Assembly (NCBI GenBank): GCA_017649925.1
Contig: JAGCFX010000015.1
Span: forward strand, 1-34,067
DNA from: Paludibacteraceae bacterium
GTDB lineage: Bacteria; Bacteroidota; Bacteroidia; Bacteroidales; Paludibacteraceae
Direction: 5' to 3'
DNA: 34,067 nt
Shown in pieces: positions 25,462 through 32,849 of the stretch. The translations under genes and the position numbers were made by a program. Position 1 is the first letter of the stretch; each line of letters opens with the position of its first letter. The notes under the pieces are model-generated. The model ran no database searches and was not told where the DNA came from. It was given only the letters and a program-made list of their open reading frames with translations.

Positions 25462-25938
25462 TTATTTACCGAACAACTTGAATTTTTTATTGTCAGGAGC
25501 AGGAGCTTCTTCCTTCGGCTCTCCTATCGTAACGAACCAGCTATCATCTTTTGTCGCGCTACGTATATTTTTGTACGTAGCAGGATAGCCAGTTACAATT
25601 ACAACAAGTGCGTTTGTTCCTTCTTTCTGAATATCAATTATCGGAGCAACCATTACTTCGGTGTTAAAATACTTTATTGCATGGGATAAGACGGTAGATT
25701 TGATCTCTGCTATCATACCAGCGATTTTCTGCTCAGAAGGTTTCTTGTCTTTAATTATGACTTTTTCCGTGTACGACATACGGGTGTCGCTCACTTGCAA
25801 ATCGGCGACCAGAGGAATAGCATGCATGCTTTGTGTCGGTTCTACCGTGCGGTACTCCGAATACGATACTGTTTGAATCGAGGAGCAACTGCACAACACC
25901 AGCGCTGCAAACGAACACAAAAGAATTGTTTTTTTCAT
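25462..25938 (-). CDS. Small lipoprotein, unknown
   Basis: The product has 158 residues from the ATG at 25938; the longer frame to 26088 has no support. The signal MKKTILLCSFAALVLCSC is of lipoprotein type with the Cys at 18, so it is probably outer-membrane anchored. The mature part has the beta-rich segments SMHAIPLVADLQVSDTRM and EGTNALVVIVTGYPA, then an acidic-Pro stretch and a Lys-rich end. The layout recalls small Bacteroidota lipoproteins that follow an IQTVS-like start, but I do not know a named family. Its 370-bp upstream region has no promoter of the type used elsewhere here. Confidence 0.72.
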   Translation of the reverse strand: MKKTILLCSFAALVLCSCSSIQTVSYSEYRTVEPTQSMHAIPLVADLQVSDTRMSYTEKVIIKDKKPSEQKIAGMIAEIKSTVLSHAIKYFNTEVMVAPIIDIQKEGTNALVVIVTGYPATYKNIRSATKDDSWFVTIGEPKEEAPAPDNKKFKLFGK

Positions 25939-26311
25939 TGTTTTGTTGGCGGTTATATCCCATCGCCTCGTCGGTTTTAAGAGTTGTTTGGGGTTAATTA
26001 TACGCAAAAGTGCGAACTTTCGCTTTGTTATATTGGGTCCTTCGGGTCTCGACTCCCATGTACTCCAATATATGCAGAAAGTCCACACTCACGATGTGAA
26101 CATTCGCTATATTTCGGAAGTACAATTCAAATTGTCGAGAAATGAAGGGCTCCTTAATAAAGCAAATGCTTATTTATGTATGTTGTTTGTCTGTTGTTTT
26201 ATGCCATAGGCGGTATGGTTCTTCCATCCAAAGTGCAATTTTTTCACTTATAAAGAACGCTAATTGCACTTTGTTGGATTATAATACTTTATGTTTTACA
26301 ATATTCATCTA
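25939..26311. other. AT-rich intergenic region, no gene seen
   Basis: It lies between the tkt stop and the small lipoprotein gene. Short frames exist on both strands, but none has a start, leader and composition that convince me. The only structure I see is the inverted repeat at 26229-26273. Confidence 0.5.
26229..26273. repeat. Perfect 12-bp inverted repeat with 21-bp spacer
   Basis: CAAAGTGCAATT and AATTGCACTTTG are exact complements. It lies about 40 bp after the tkt stop. No T tract follows on the minus strand, so it may be a weak terminator, a protein site or the remains of a small inverted-repeat element. Confidence 0.7.
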
Positions 26312-28321
26312 TTATAATAGCTTCTTTACCTGCTCGTATACGTTCTGAGCGGTGAAGCCGAGTTTTTCGTCGAGGACTTTGTACGGAGCGGAGAAGCCGA
26401 AGCTCTCGAGTCCCCAGATAGCGCCGTTTTCGCCTACAAGGCCTTCCAACGTGCAAGGCAAGCCTGCGGTCATGCCGAAACGCTTGATGCCCTTCGGCAG
26501 CACTTCTTCCTGGTACTCTTTGGGTTGCTCGCGGAAACGTCCTTCTGACGGCACGCTGACGATCTGGAGGCGGATTCCTTCTGCGCGGAGGAGTTCGGCT
26601 CCTGCGAGCAAGGTCGAAACCTCGGAACCCGAAGCCAACAATACAACCTGCGGATTCTCGTCTTTGGAAACAATATATGCTCCTTTGCGGAAACCTTCGA
26701 GGTTGACGTTAGGAACGGGCGCGATGTCCTGGCGGCTGAGGATAAGCGCCGTCGGCGTCTCGGTGTTCTCAATGGCAGCACGCCATGCGAGAGTCGTTTC
26801 TTCTGCGTCAGCCGGACGGAGAACGAGCATGGACGGTTTGCCGCTATGATTATGCAGTTTCTCCATGAGTCGGATTTGCGCTTCTTGTTCCACGGGCTCG
26901 TGAGTCGGACCATCTTCGCCGACACGGAAGGCATCGTGGCTCCAAATGAACTTAACAGGAAGTTCCATAAGTGCCGCCATACGTACTGCAGGTTTCATGT
27001 AATCGCTGAACACAAAGAATGTACCGCAGGCAGGGATGATGCCCCCATGAAGCGCCATACCAATCATCACACAAGCCATGGTGAGTTCAGAAACACCTGC
27101 TTGGAGGAACTGACCGGAAAAATCACCTTTCTTAAAAGCGTGAGTCATTTTCAAGAAACCGTCTGTCTTATCGGAGTTGGAGAGGTCTGCGGACGAAACA
27201 ATCATGTTACCTACATTCTCTGCGAGGAAGGAGAGTACTGCACCGCTTGCATTGCGGGTTGCTGCGCCTTCTTTCTGACGAATCAAACTCCAGTCTATGC
27301 AGGGCACTTCACCCGACATGAAGGTCTCATACTCGTTAGCTGCGAGCGGGTTGGCTTTCTTCCACTCGTAGTAAGCCTTGTAGCGTTTGTTAGCAATCTC
27401 ACGCAGTTCGGCTGCGCGGTCTTCGTACAGCTTGGCTACCTCCGGGAATATCTGGAACGGGTTGGTAGGATCGCCGCCGAGGTGCTCGATGGTCTTCTCA
27501 AACGAAGCGCCGGCTTTGCTGAGCGGAGCGCCGTGGGTAGAGCATTTGCCTTCCCAGTTTGCGCCTTCTGCCGTCACGCAGCCTTTACCCATTGTGGTAT
27601 GACCGATGATAAGCGACGGTGCACCTTTGTGTGCTTTGGCTTTGACGATGGCCTCGCGGATAGCGTCAGGGTCATTGCCCGGGATCTCCTGAACGAACCA
27701 GCCCCATGCTTTGTATTTGGCTGCCACGTCTTCCGATGTCACCTCACCGCAACCCGTAGAGAGCTGGATGGTGTTGGAGTCGTAGAACATGACGAGGTTA
27801 TCCAGACCAAGGTGTCCGGCGAGACGGCCAGCGCCTTGCGAGATCTCTTCCTGTACACCACCATCGGAGATGAAAGCGTAGATGGTCGGGTTATGGATGG
27901 CACCGTAACGTTGGTTAAACCATTTGGCAGCGATGGCTGCGCCGACAGCGAACGTATGTCCTTGACCGAGCGGACCGGAAGTATTCTCAATCATTCGCTC
28001 TATCTCGCGCTCGGGGTGACCCGGCGTAACCGAACCCCACTGACGGAGATTCTGCAGGTCTTCGAGAGTGAACTTACCAGCCAGGCAAAGTTGCGAATAG
28101 AGCATCGGAGCCATGTGACCCGGGTCGAGGAAGAAACGGTCTCTCGCTTCCCAACCTGCGTTGTCGGGGTCGTATTCCAGGAACTCGCTGAAGAGTACGT
28201 TGATGAAGTCTGCGCCACCCATAGCTCCGCCCGGGTGACCGCTTTTCGCTTTCTCTACTGCTGCTGCGGCTAAAATACGAATGTTGTCTGCCGCACGATT
28301 TAGAAGTTGTGTCTTGTTCAT
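26312..28321 (-). CDS. tkt: Transketolase
   Basis: Length is 669 residues, normal for the family. N-terminal blocks are KSGHPGGAMGGADF and TSGPLGQGHTFAVGAA. The ThDP/Mg region reads ISDGGVQEEISQGAGRLAGH in place of the common GDGCLMEG form; I recall the same SDGG variant in other Bacteroidales. DSNTIQLS and, in the pyrimidine domain, HDAFRVGEDGPTHEPVEQ complete the picture. It moves two-carbon units in the pentose phosphate pathway. A 10-bp array separates it from the DUF6048-like gene upstream, and no promoter box is visible in the 61-bp gap. Confidence 0.96.
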   Translation of the reverse strand: MNKTQLLNRAADNIRILAAAAVEKAKSGHPGGAMGGADFINVLFSEFLEYDPDNAGWEARDRFFLDPGHMAPMLYSQLCLAGKFTLEDLQNLRQWGSVTPGHPEREIERMIENTSGPLGQGHTFAVGAAIAAKWFNQRYGAIHNPTIYAFISDGGVQEEISQGAGRLAGHLGLDNLVMFYDSNTIQLSTGCGEVTSEDVAAKYKAWGWFVQEIPGNDPDAIREAIVKAKAHKGAPSLIIGHTTMGKGCVTAEGANWEGKCSTHGAPLSKAGASFEKTIEHLGGDPTNPFQIFPEVAKLYEDRAAELREIANKRYKAYYEWKKANPLAANEYETFMSGEVPCIDWSLIRQKEGAATRNASGAVLSFLAENVGNMIVSSADLSNSDKTDGFLKMTHAFKKGDFSGQFLQAGVSELTMACVMIGMALHGGIIPACGTFFVFSDYMKPAVRMAALMELPVKFIWSHDAFRVGEDGPTHEPVEQEAQIRLMEKLHNHSGKPSMLVLRPADAEETTLAWRAAIENTETPTALILSRQDIAPVPNVNLEGFRKGAYIVSKDENPQVVLLASGSEVSTLLAGAELLRAEGIRLQIVSVPSEGRFREQPKEYQEEVLPKGIKRFGMTAGLPCTLEGLVGENGAIWGLESFGFSAPYKVLDEKLGFTAQNVYEQVKKLL

Positions 28322-28340
28322 GATAAAAATGTTTTATTAT

Positions 28341-28384
28341 TGTTTGATGTTGTTTGACGTTGTTTGATGTTGTTTGATGTTGTT
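28341..28384 (-). repeat. 10-bp tandem array between DUF6048-like gene and tkt
   Basis: Four units of TGTTTGATGT (one reads TGTTTGACGT) run from 28341 to 28380, and a partial fifth unit enters the stop region of the gene upstream. On the tkt strand the unit is ACATCAAACA, placed 20-60 bases before the tkt ATG, so it would lie in the leader of a read-through transcript. Confidence 0.88.
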
Positions 28385-29036
28385 AGAACCGCCATCCGAG
28401 GTAGTAGTTTACTCCCCATCCGATGTTATCTCGTGCGCCGTAACCCGGGATGTAAAGCGAGTCTCCTTTGCGGGTGAAGAGGAATTTAAACCGTCCCATC
28501 CAGCCCATATAAAAGGCCGTCGTGTTCACTTCCGCAATCTCCACCTGGCAGCCCGCCACAATCTCTCCCCAGCAGTCAGCGCCCGTGCCAGTCTTGGTGG
28601 CCATCCCATTCGTGTACAGCAGTCCGTACTCTTGCACCGCCGTGCCCAGTCGTACGCCGATGAGCATCGCGTGGGGACTCTCGGGGTGCTTCTTAAGCGG
28701 GTTGATATCACATCCTACGCGGAAGAATCCGCCGTACCCTTTGTGGTCAATAGTGTCGCCCTGTGTCGTTTCTCCGCCGGCGTAACCCACTTCAAGAGTG
28801 GGGTAGAAGCGCTGTGCGCACCGCACGTTCACCGCCAGTTCATAGTGCTGCACCTGCCAATGGTTGATACCCGCGACCACCACCGGCGAGAGGATGTCCA
28901 ACTTCACTTGCGTTCCCCCGTAGATGGGCACTTTAGGAATGTGCACTTTGGTGGAGTCGTTATGCGCTTGCGCAGGCACCCAGAGCGACAAACAGAGGCA
29001 AAGGACTAATATGTTAAATAAGGTCTTTTGCTTCAT
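28383..29036 (-). CDS. DUF6048-like outer-membrane beta-barrel protein
   Basis: Length is 217 residues with a signal peptide (ending WVPAQA near residue 24). The body has the alternating pattern of a small beta-barrel: QVKLDILSPVVVAG, CAQRFYPTLEVGYAGGE, GGFFRVGCDINPLKKH, and a terminal NIGWGVNYYLGWRF ending in Phe, typical of outer-membrane proteins. It resembles the Bacteroidota DUF6048 family as I remember it. The function is unknown. Its start overlaps the end of the preceding membrane-protein gene by 23 bp, so the two are probably translated together. Confidence 0.75.
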   Translation of the reverse strand: MKQKTLFNILVLCLCLSLWVPAQAHNDSTKVHIPKVPIYGGTQVKLDILSPVVVAGINHWQVQHYELAVNVRCAQRFYPTLEVGYAGGETTQGDTIDHKGYGGFFRVGCDINPLKKHPESPHAMLIGVRLGTAVQEYGLLYTNGMATKTGTGADCWGEIVAGCQVEIAEVNTTAFYMGWMGRFKFLFTRKGDSLYIPGYGARDNIGWGVNYYLGWRF

Positions 29037-29544
29037 TCTTCAGTTCTTCGAGCGCCTTGTCTGTGGGTGTCAGCCCATTGCTGGTGAACGCCGTGATGAG
29101 CGTGGCAGCGTATGTCTGTGCGTTTGCGCCGCGCGGTAACTGCCCGGCCATGGAGATAATGAATGAGGCGAGTTGGTCGCGCGCATTGACGATGAGCGTC
29201 CATACTTCTTCGCTTACATACACCTGTTGGCTCTGGTTATGGTCAAACTCCGCACGGATGGTCTGCAGCAGGTATTGCTGTAACTGCGGCACGGTCCATG
29301 TCACCAGTGCCTCGGGGTCTTTCTGACGCAACTCCATCAGCATGTGCTCGGGTTTCGTGCGTTCCAAAAAGAGCGTGAGGCGTTCGTACGCGCGCAGGCG
29401 TATGGGCGAAATGCTCTTCTGACTCTCGCGCTGCAACTCCCATTTGCGTTTCTTCTCTTCGTTGCGGTACATCGACTGCTGAATGAGCCAGAAGCCCAAG
29501 ACCAGCGTCACGATCAGTACAACGTATGGCAATATATTCATCAT
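29014..29544 (-). CDS. DUF7935-like membrane-anchored protein
   Basis: Length is 176 residues. One N-terminal helix (residues 3-23, NILPYVVLIVTLVLGFWLIQ) anchors it, and the rest is a soluble helical domain. Segments SPIRLRAYERLTLFLERTKP, IRAEFDHNQSQQVYVSEEVW and the Ala-rich C-terminus match my memory of a conserved Bacteroidota family, probably DUF7935. No function is known to me. Its ATG overlaps the stop of the small tail-protein gene in ATGA, and the DUF6048-like gene starts inside its 3' end. Confidence 0.75.
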   Translation of the reverse strand: MMNILPYVVLIVTLVLGFWLIQQSMYRNEEKKRKWELQRESQKSISPIRLRAYERLTLFLERTKPEHMLMELRQKDPEALVTWTVPQLQQYLLQTIRAEFDHNQSQQVYVSEEVWTLIVNARDQLASFIISMAGQLPRGANAQTYAATLITAFTSNGLTPTDKALEELKNEAKDLI

Positions 29545-29808
29545 AATTGAATCTCCTTTCCTTGAAGTGTATAAATCTTATCTCCGCATATTATCAACAA
29601 CCGGCCGTCACGGAGGATTTTCGACCATTGTCCGTTGTCGCCTTGTATGTTGTCAAAACCTTGTTCTCCGGGGTTTGTCGGGTCTGTCGGGTCTGTGGAA
29701 TCTGTCGGATCGGTGGAACCGCCTTCTCCTTGCGTGTCATGATTTTCGGACTCCAGCACAAACGGCACTCAACAGCCCTGCCAAAATTACCCAAAATGTC
29801 TTTCTCAT
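29541..29808 (-). pseudogene. Frameshifted mini-protein: signal peptide, linker and C-terminal tail only
   Basis: A promoter and an ATG at 29808 start MRKTFWVILAGLLSAVCAG, a good signal peptide, but that frame stops at 29737. The frame one base over continues with ESENHDTQGEGG, a linker of TDPTDS-type repeats and a 39-residue tail with SKILRDGRLLII, related to the tails of the BspA-like protein and the galactanase. One extra base between about 29768 and 29737 explains the break. An intact version would have about 88 residues and no globular domain. It may be a sequencing error, a true mutation or, less likely, programmed shifting. Its stop overlaps the next start by ATGA. Confidence 0.75.
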
Positions 29809-29831
29809 GATTATGTTTTCAAATTCGGGCA

Positions 29832-29862
29832 CAAAGATAGTGAAAAAAAATGACATACGCAA
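29832..29862 (-). promoter_or_regulatory. Promoter of the mini-protein operon
   Basis: On the minus strand TTGCGTAT (29862-29855) and TATCTTTG (29839-29832) with 19 bases between. The outer box lies inside the hairpin of the terminator of the preceding gene. Confidence 0.78.
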
Positions 29863-29871
29863 GCGTATGCC
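29843..29871 (-). terminator. Terminator of the TPM gene, overlapping a promoter
   Basis: On the minus strand GGCATACGC and GCGTATGTC form a nine-pair stem (one G-T) with a very short TT centre, followed by A and eight T. The 3' arm and T run also form the outer box and spacer of the next promoter. Confidence 0.7.
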
Positions 29872-29914
29872 ATTCTTTTTTGCATTTTTCTTCTTTTTTA
29901 GGGCAGCCACGTCA

Positions 29915-30847
29915 TTACCATTTACCGCCTGCACCGCCACCGGATGACGAACCTCCGCCCCAGGAACCTCCGCTATGACTACGCCTTCCGGATGACGAGC
30001 CGGACGAATGGCTTAGCTTCGGAATTTTATAGGCCACGACGAATATATTGCCGCATTTCTTGCACTTATAGGTGCGTTCTCCGTTGCCTCCGTGGCCATA
30101 GGTGGCGGCCGTTAGCACTTTGTCGGCAATCTTGTGGGCTCTGCGCTTCTTGCATTTCGGACATTTGCGTGTTTCTGTCGGCCAAGCATACCAGATGAGA
30201 GTAAAAAAACCGGCATATACTCCTATAACACCGATAGAGCAAAGTAACGCAAGCCATACGTCTGATTTTCCTCCGCCCTCCGGGGCATACTTGCCGCGAT
30301 TGGTAACGGATGTCATATTGAGCAATTCCTCCGGCGCAGTACCATCGGTACAGATCTCATAGATGCGCAGTGCCCCAAGACACAAACCCTCGCCATAATG
30401 GCCTGCGCGGAAAGCGGGCGTCATGTCGTCACGGATAATCTGCGAGCAACGCGCGTCGGTCAATATGCCTTCTATACCTGTGCCGGTCATGATACGGATG
30501 TCGTGGCTGTCAAGCACAAAAAGGACCAGTACGCCGGTGTTCTTCCCCCGAGCGCCTATTCCCCAAGTCTGGAAAAGTTCGAAGGAGAAATCGAAAGCAT
30601 CTGCGTCCCCGATGGACCGCAAAGCAACCACACACAACTCCACATCCGTAGCGTCCTCCAACATCCGCGCACAGCGGTTAAGGAACACCACATCGCTGTC
30701 ATTAAGCAACGTATCGGGATCTGCCACATAGAACGCTTGACCTTGATTTTTCGGACTGGGAACAGATTTCGGAGTATATACCGCAGCCATGGTCAGCGTA
30801 CTGAACAAAGCCGCAAGGGACAAAACAATTTTTCGGATTGCTTTCAT
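29915..30847 (-). CDS. TPM-domain membrane protein with zinc ribbon
   Basis: Length is 310 residues. A signal peptide (to about residue 21) precedes the TPM domain at about 24-175 (NQGQAFYVADPDTLLND, then VLVLFVLDSHDIRIMTGTGIEG). One transmembrane helix spans about 197-222. The cytoplasmic part has CPKC (229, 232) and CKKC (262, 265), a zinc ribbon, and then a Gly/Ser tail (GGSWGGGSSSGGGAGGKW), as is common in TPM proteins of YgcG type. The family is linked to envelope or photosystem protein turnover; the role here is unknown. It has its own promoter, and the dispersed intergenic module copy 2 lies upstream. Confidence 0.88.
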   Translation of the reverse strand: MKAIRKIVLSLAALFSTLTMAAVYTPKSVPSPKNQGQAFYVADPDTLLNDSDVVFLNRCARMLEDATDVELCVVALRSIGDADAFDFSFELFQTWGIGARGKNTGVLVLFVLDSHDIRIMTGTGIEGILTDARCSQIIRDDMTPAFRAGHYGEGLCLGALRIYEICTDGTAPEELLNMTSVTNRGKYAPEGGGKSDVWLALLCSIGVIGVYAGFFTLIWYAWPTETRKCPKCKKRRAHKIADKVLTAATYGHGGNGERTYKCKKCGNIFVVAYKIPKLSHSSGSSSGRRSHSGGSWGGGSSSGGGAGGKW

Positions 30848-30869
30848 AATTGTTTTTCATTTGCGACTG

Positions 30870-30900
30870 CAAAAGTAGTGAAAAAAAATGACATATGCAA
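30870..30900 (-). promoter_or_regulatory. Promoter of the TPM gene
   Basis: On the minus strand TTGCATAT (30900-30893) and TACTTTTG (30877-30870), same spacing as the others. It adjoins module copy 2 just as the promoter at 1190 adjoins copy 1. Confidence 0.83.
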
Positions 30901-30930
30901 GTTTATTCCAAAATAAAAAAATCAACGGAA

Positions 30931-31095
30931 AGTGTATATATACATAGTATATATACAGTATAAGTGATGATTGTTCGAAAAAGGACCAAGTATCCTATGG
31001 GTATCCTATGGATATGTTATGGGTATCTTGTGGTTCAGTCTCGATAATGACTCGATAATGGTTCGATAATGACTCGATATTGACTCGATATTGAC
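30931..31095 (-). repeat. Dispersed intergenic module, copy 2 (inverted)
   Basis: Read on the minus strand: five 11-bp units (31095-31041; plus strand TCGATAATGAC and TCGATATTGAC), the 57-bp core (31043-30987) with ATACCCATA words, about 30 bp of spacer, and the TGTATATATAC palindrome (30957-30931). The core has one mismatch to copy 1, while the 11-bp units differ strongly from those of copy 1. No gene is encoded. Confidence 0.9.
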
Positions 31096-31117
31096 TCGAA
31101 GATGGGGAGGTGTCGGA

Positions 31118-31142
31118 CAAAAAAAAGCACCCCGAAGGGTGC
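31118..31142 (-). terminator. Terminator of the Cys-Trp repeat lipoprotein gene
   Basis: On the minus strand GCACCC and GGGTGC form a 6-bp stem with a TTCG tetraloop, then nine T. It lies 25 bp after the stop codon. Confidence 0.9.
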
Positions 31143-31166
31143 CTTTGAAGTATTGTTCGGCAGTGC

Positions 31167-31913
31167 TTATATGCCGTTGAGGGCGTTGCAAGCATCGCTG
31201 TCATTAGCGTCAGCTTTTTTATAAGAAGCCGTGCCACCTGCCATTTGAACAGCACTGACAACCTGCTGTGCATAAGACTCGCTCTCCCATACATAGTTCA
31301 CGGTCGATTGGCCGTTGACATTCTGGGTGATCTCCCAGCATGCCTTGTCGCCCGCAGGAGGCGTGACGGGAACCTCCGGATTGAGTTTCTCACAAGCGTC
31401 TTGGTCAGCAGCATCAGCGCGTTTGTAGGTGTGGGTCAATCCTTTGGATTGATAGTAGTCGTGCCGCTCTTTCATGTTTGCCTCCGGCATCCAACCGAAG
31501 TTCGTCTCGGACTGACTACCGTAACTGATCGTCTCTTCCCAGCACTCGGCGCCTTCCCATACTTTGGCATTGCAAGCGGCCTCGTCATTGGCTTTGGACT
31601 CCGTGTACATTACTTTCTTGGTCTGTCTGCCGAAGGTCTGCAGGTCAATAGTCAGAATTATTCTTGCCATTTCTGCCACTTGAGCTTCGGTTGCCCACTC
31701 AAACTCACGGCCGATAGTAGTACCATCACACCAGAGGTCAATAGCCCAGCATTTGTTGGTCTTGTCGTCCATGAGAGCCGAGTTGACCTGGCTGGCAGAC
31801 TCAATCCATTTGCCTTCCAAAGAGTTCTTAGAATCAGGGTCGTTTTTGCCTTTGCAAGCGACAAACATAGTTGCGCAAGCGAGTGCGATAAGCGCGAAAT
31901 AAAGTTTTCTCAT
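31167..31913 (-). CDS. Lipoprotein with three Cys-Trp repeats, unknown
   Basis: Length is 248 residues. The signal MRKLYFALIALACATMFVAC gives a lipidated Cys at 20. The mature protein has three imperfect repeats running Cys55-Cys114, Cys124-Cys174 and Cys192-Cys242. Each opens with CW (CWAIDL, CWEETI, CWEITQ), has an aromatic Trp in the middle (FEW, FGW, YVW) and closes with a Tyr-Lys/Thr segment and an Asp-rich end ending in AC (DEAAC, DQDAC, DSDAC). Each repeat has two main Cys, which may form one disulfide. A VPVTPPAG linker precedes the third repeat. I do not recognise this repeat. It has its own promoter and terminator. Confidence 0.82.
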   Translation of the reverse strand: MRKLYFALIALACATMFVACKGKNDPDSKNSLEGKWIESASQVNSALMDDKTNKCWAIDLWCDGTTIGREFEWATEAQVAEMARIILTIDLQTFGRQTKKVMYTESKANDEAACNAKVWEGAECWEETISYGSQSETNFGWMPEANMKERHDYYQSKGLTHTYKRADAADQDACEKLNPEVPVTPPAGDKACWEITQNVNGQSTVNYVWESESYAQQVVSAVQMAGGTASYKKADANDSDACNALNGI

Positions 31914-31960
31914 AACGAATAAATTTTATGGTTAATGAATGTTATTTTCGAATCCGCTGC

Positions 31961-31991
31961 AAAATTACAACATTTTCGCGACATGTGCAAG
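31961..31991 (-). promoter_or_regulatory. Promoter of the Cys-Trp repeat lipoprotein gene
   Basis: On the minus strand TTGCACAT (31991-31984) and TAATTTTG (31968-31961). It diverges from the esterase promoter with only 17 bp between the outer boxes. Confidence 0.8.
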
Positions 31992-32008
31992 AAAAAAGTG
32001 CAAATATT

Positions 32009-32039
32009 TGCGTATGTGAAAAAAAAGCAGTATATTTGC
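32009..32039 (+). promoter_or_regulatory. Promoter of the esterase-nadC unit
   Basis: TTGCGTAT at 32009 and TATATTTG at 32032 with the common spacing. The predicted start near 32044 excludes the upstream reading-frame start at 31928. Confidence 0.8.
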
Positions 32040-32068
32040 ACCCGAAATTGCAAAGGCGGCATAAGGAA

Positions 32069-32845
32069 ATGAAACGGATAATAATTATTTTGTGTGCGGC
32101 GGCGCTGGTGAGTTGCGCAGGGCGGCATGCCCAGGAAGCGCGGCAAGTAGGTGCAGTGGTGCGAGACACGATAAACGGCGTGCCCTGTCAGGTGTATGTG
32201 CCGCATGGGTCATTGGTGATTGGTGATAGGTCATTGGTGAGTGGTGATAGGGCATTGGTGATTGGTGTCAGATATCCTGTCTTGTATCTGCAGCACGGGA
32301 TGTTTGGCAACGAGAACGACTGGGTGGAGCAGGGACATCTGGTGCATTGGATGGACAGTCTGCTGCGGATCGATGCCGTCAAAGAGATGGTAGTGGTGAT
32401 GCCGGATAACTGTCCGAGTCGCCCGACCTATGAAGAAGAGAAAGACAACGCCACGACCGGCGAATGGGAAGCGCATTTCGCGGAGTTTATGGCCGATACG
32501 GAACGCAAATATCCTGTGCGCAGCGATGCTGCGGGTAGGGCTATTGCCGGACTATCGATGGGCGGATACCATACCATGCGTGTGGCGGCAACTTACCCCG
32601 GGCAGTTCGCGTATGTAGGCATGTTCTCGCCCGCGACGTTTGTACACGAAGCACCCACCGGCGCACGCGTATTCTGGATAGGTATAGGCAACGAGGACTT
32701 CTTATTCGAGTCGCTGCAAGAATACCGCGCATGGCTCGACGCCAGTCATATCGAATATACGTATTACGAGAGCACAGGCGGTCACACATGGCCCAACTGG
32801 CAGGATTATATCTGCCGTTTTTTACCGAAACTATTTAAAGAATAA
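32069..32845 (+). CDS. Lipoprotein esterase (putative esterase / CE1-like)
   Basis: Length is 258 residues from the ATG at 32069, which is preceded by AAGGAA. The lipoprotein signal MKRIIIILCAAALVSC has its Cys at 16. The alpha/beta hydrolase body has YLQHGMFGNENDWVEQG (oxyanion region), the nucleophile in AGLSMGGYHTM and the catalytic His in GGHTWPNW, as in feruloyl/acetyl-xylan and tributyrin esterases of the PF00756 type. It probably removes ester groups from sugars or other small esters at the cell surface. An in-frame repeat of three 7-residue units follows VYVPHG near the N-terminus. nadC starts 4 bp after its stop. Confidence 0.88.
   Translation: MKRIIIILCAAALVSCAGRHAQEARQVGAVVRDTINGVPCQVYVPHGSLVIGDRSLVSGDRALVIGVRYPVLYLQHGMFGNENDWVEQGHLVHWMDSLLRIDAVKEMVVVMPDNCPSRPTYEEEKDNATTGEWEAHFAEFMADTERKYPVRSDAAGRAIAGLSMGGYHTMRVAATYPGQFAYVGMFSPATFVHEAPTGARVFWIGIGNEDFLFESLQEYRAWLDASHIEYTYYESTGGHTWPNWQDYICRFLPKLFKE
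32210..32272 (+). repeat. In-frame 21-bp repeat, three units, in the esterase gene
   Basis: Three 21-bp units of the type TCATTGGTGATTGGTGATAG encode SLVIGDR, SLVSGDR and ALVIGVR. The insert lies between the first beta strands of the hydrolase fold, where other members of the family have a short loop. Confidence 0.85.
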
Positions 32846-32849
32846 GCAT

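Noticed and set aside
26080-26170. Possible tyrosine recombinase remnant (NIRYISEVQ-like translation)
   Set aside because: The resemblance to the DIRYIQE motif is a few residues only, and the catalytic His-x-x-Arg and Tyr are absent.
26846-28273. 475-codon plus-strand frame opposite tkt
   Set aside because: It lies entirely antisense to a well-supported transketolase gene and has no family features.
31928-32068. Upstream start for the esterase gene
   Set aside because: It would begin before and run through the promoter boxes at 32009-32039; the ATG at 32069 gives a proper lipoprotein signal.
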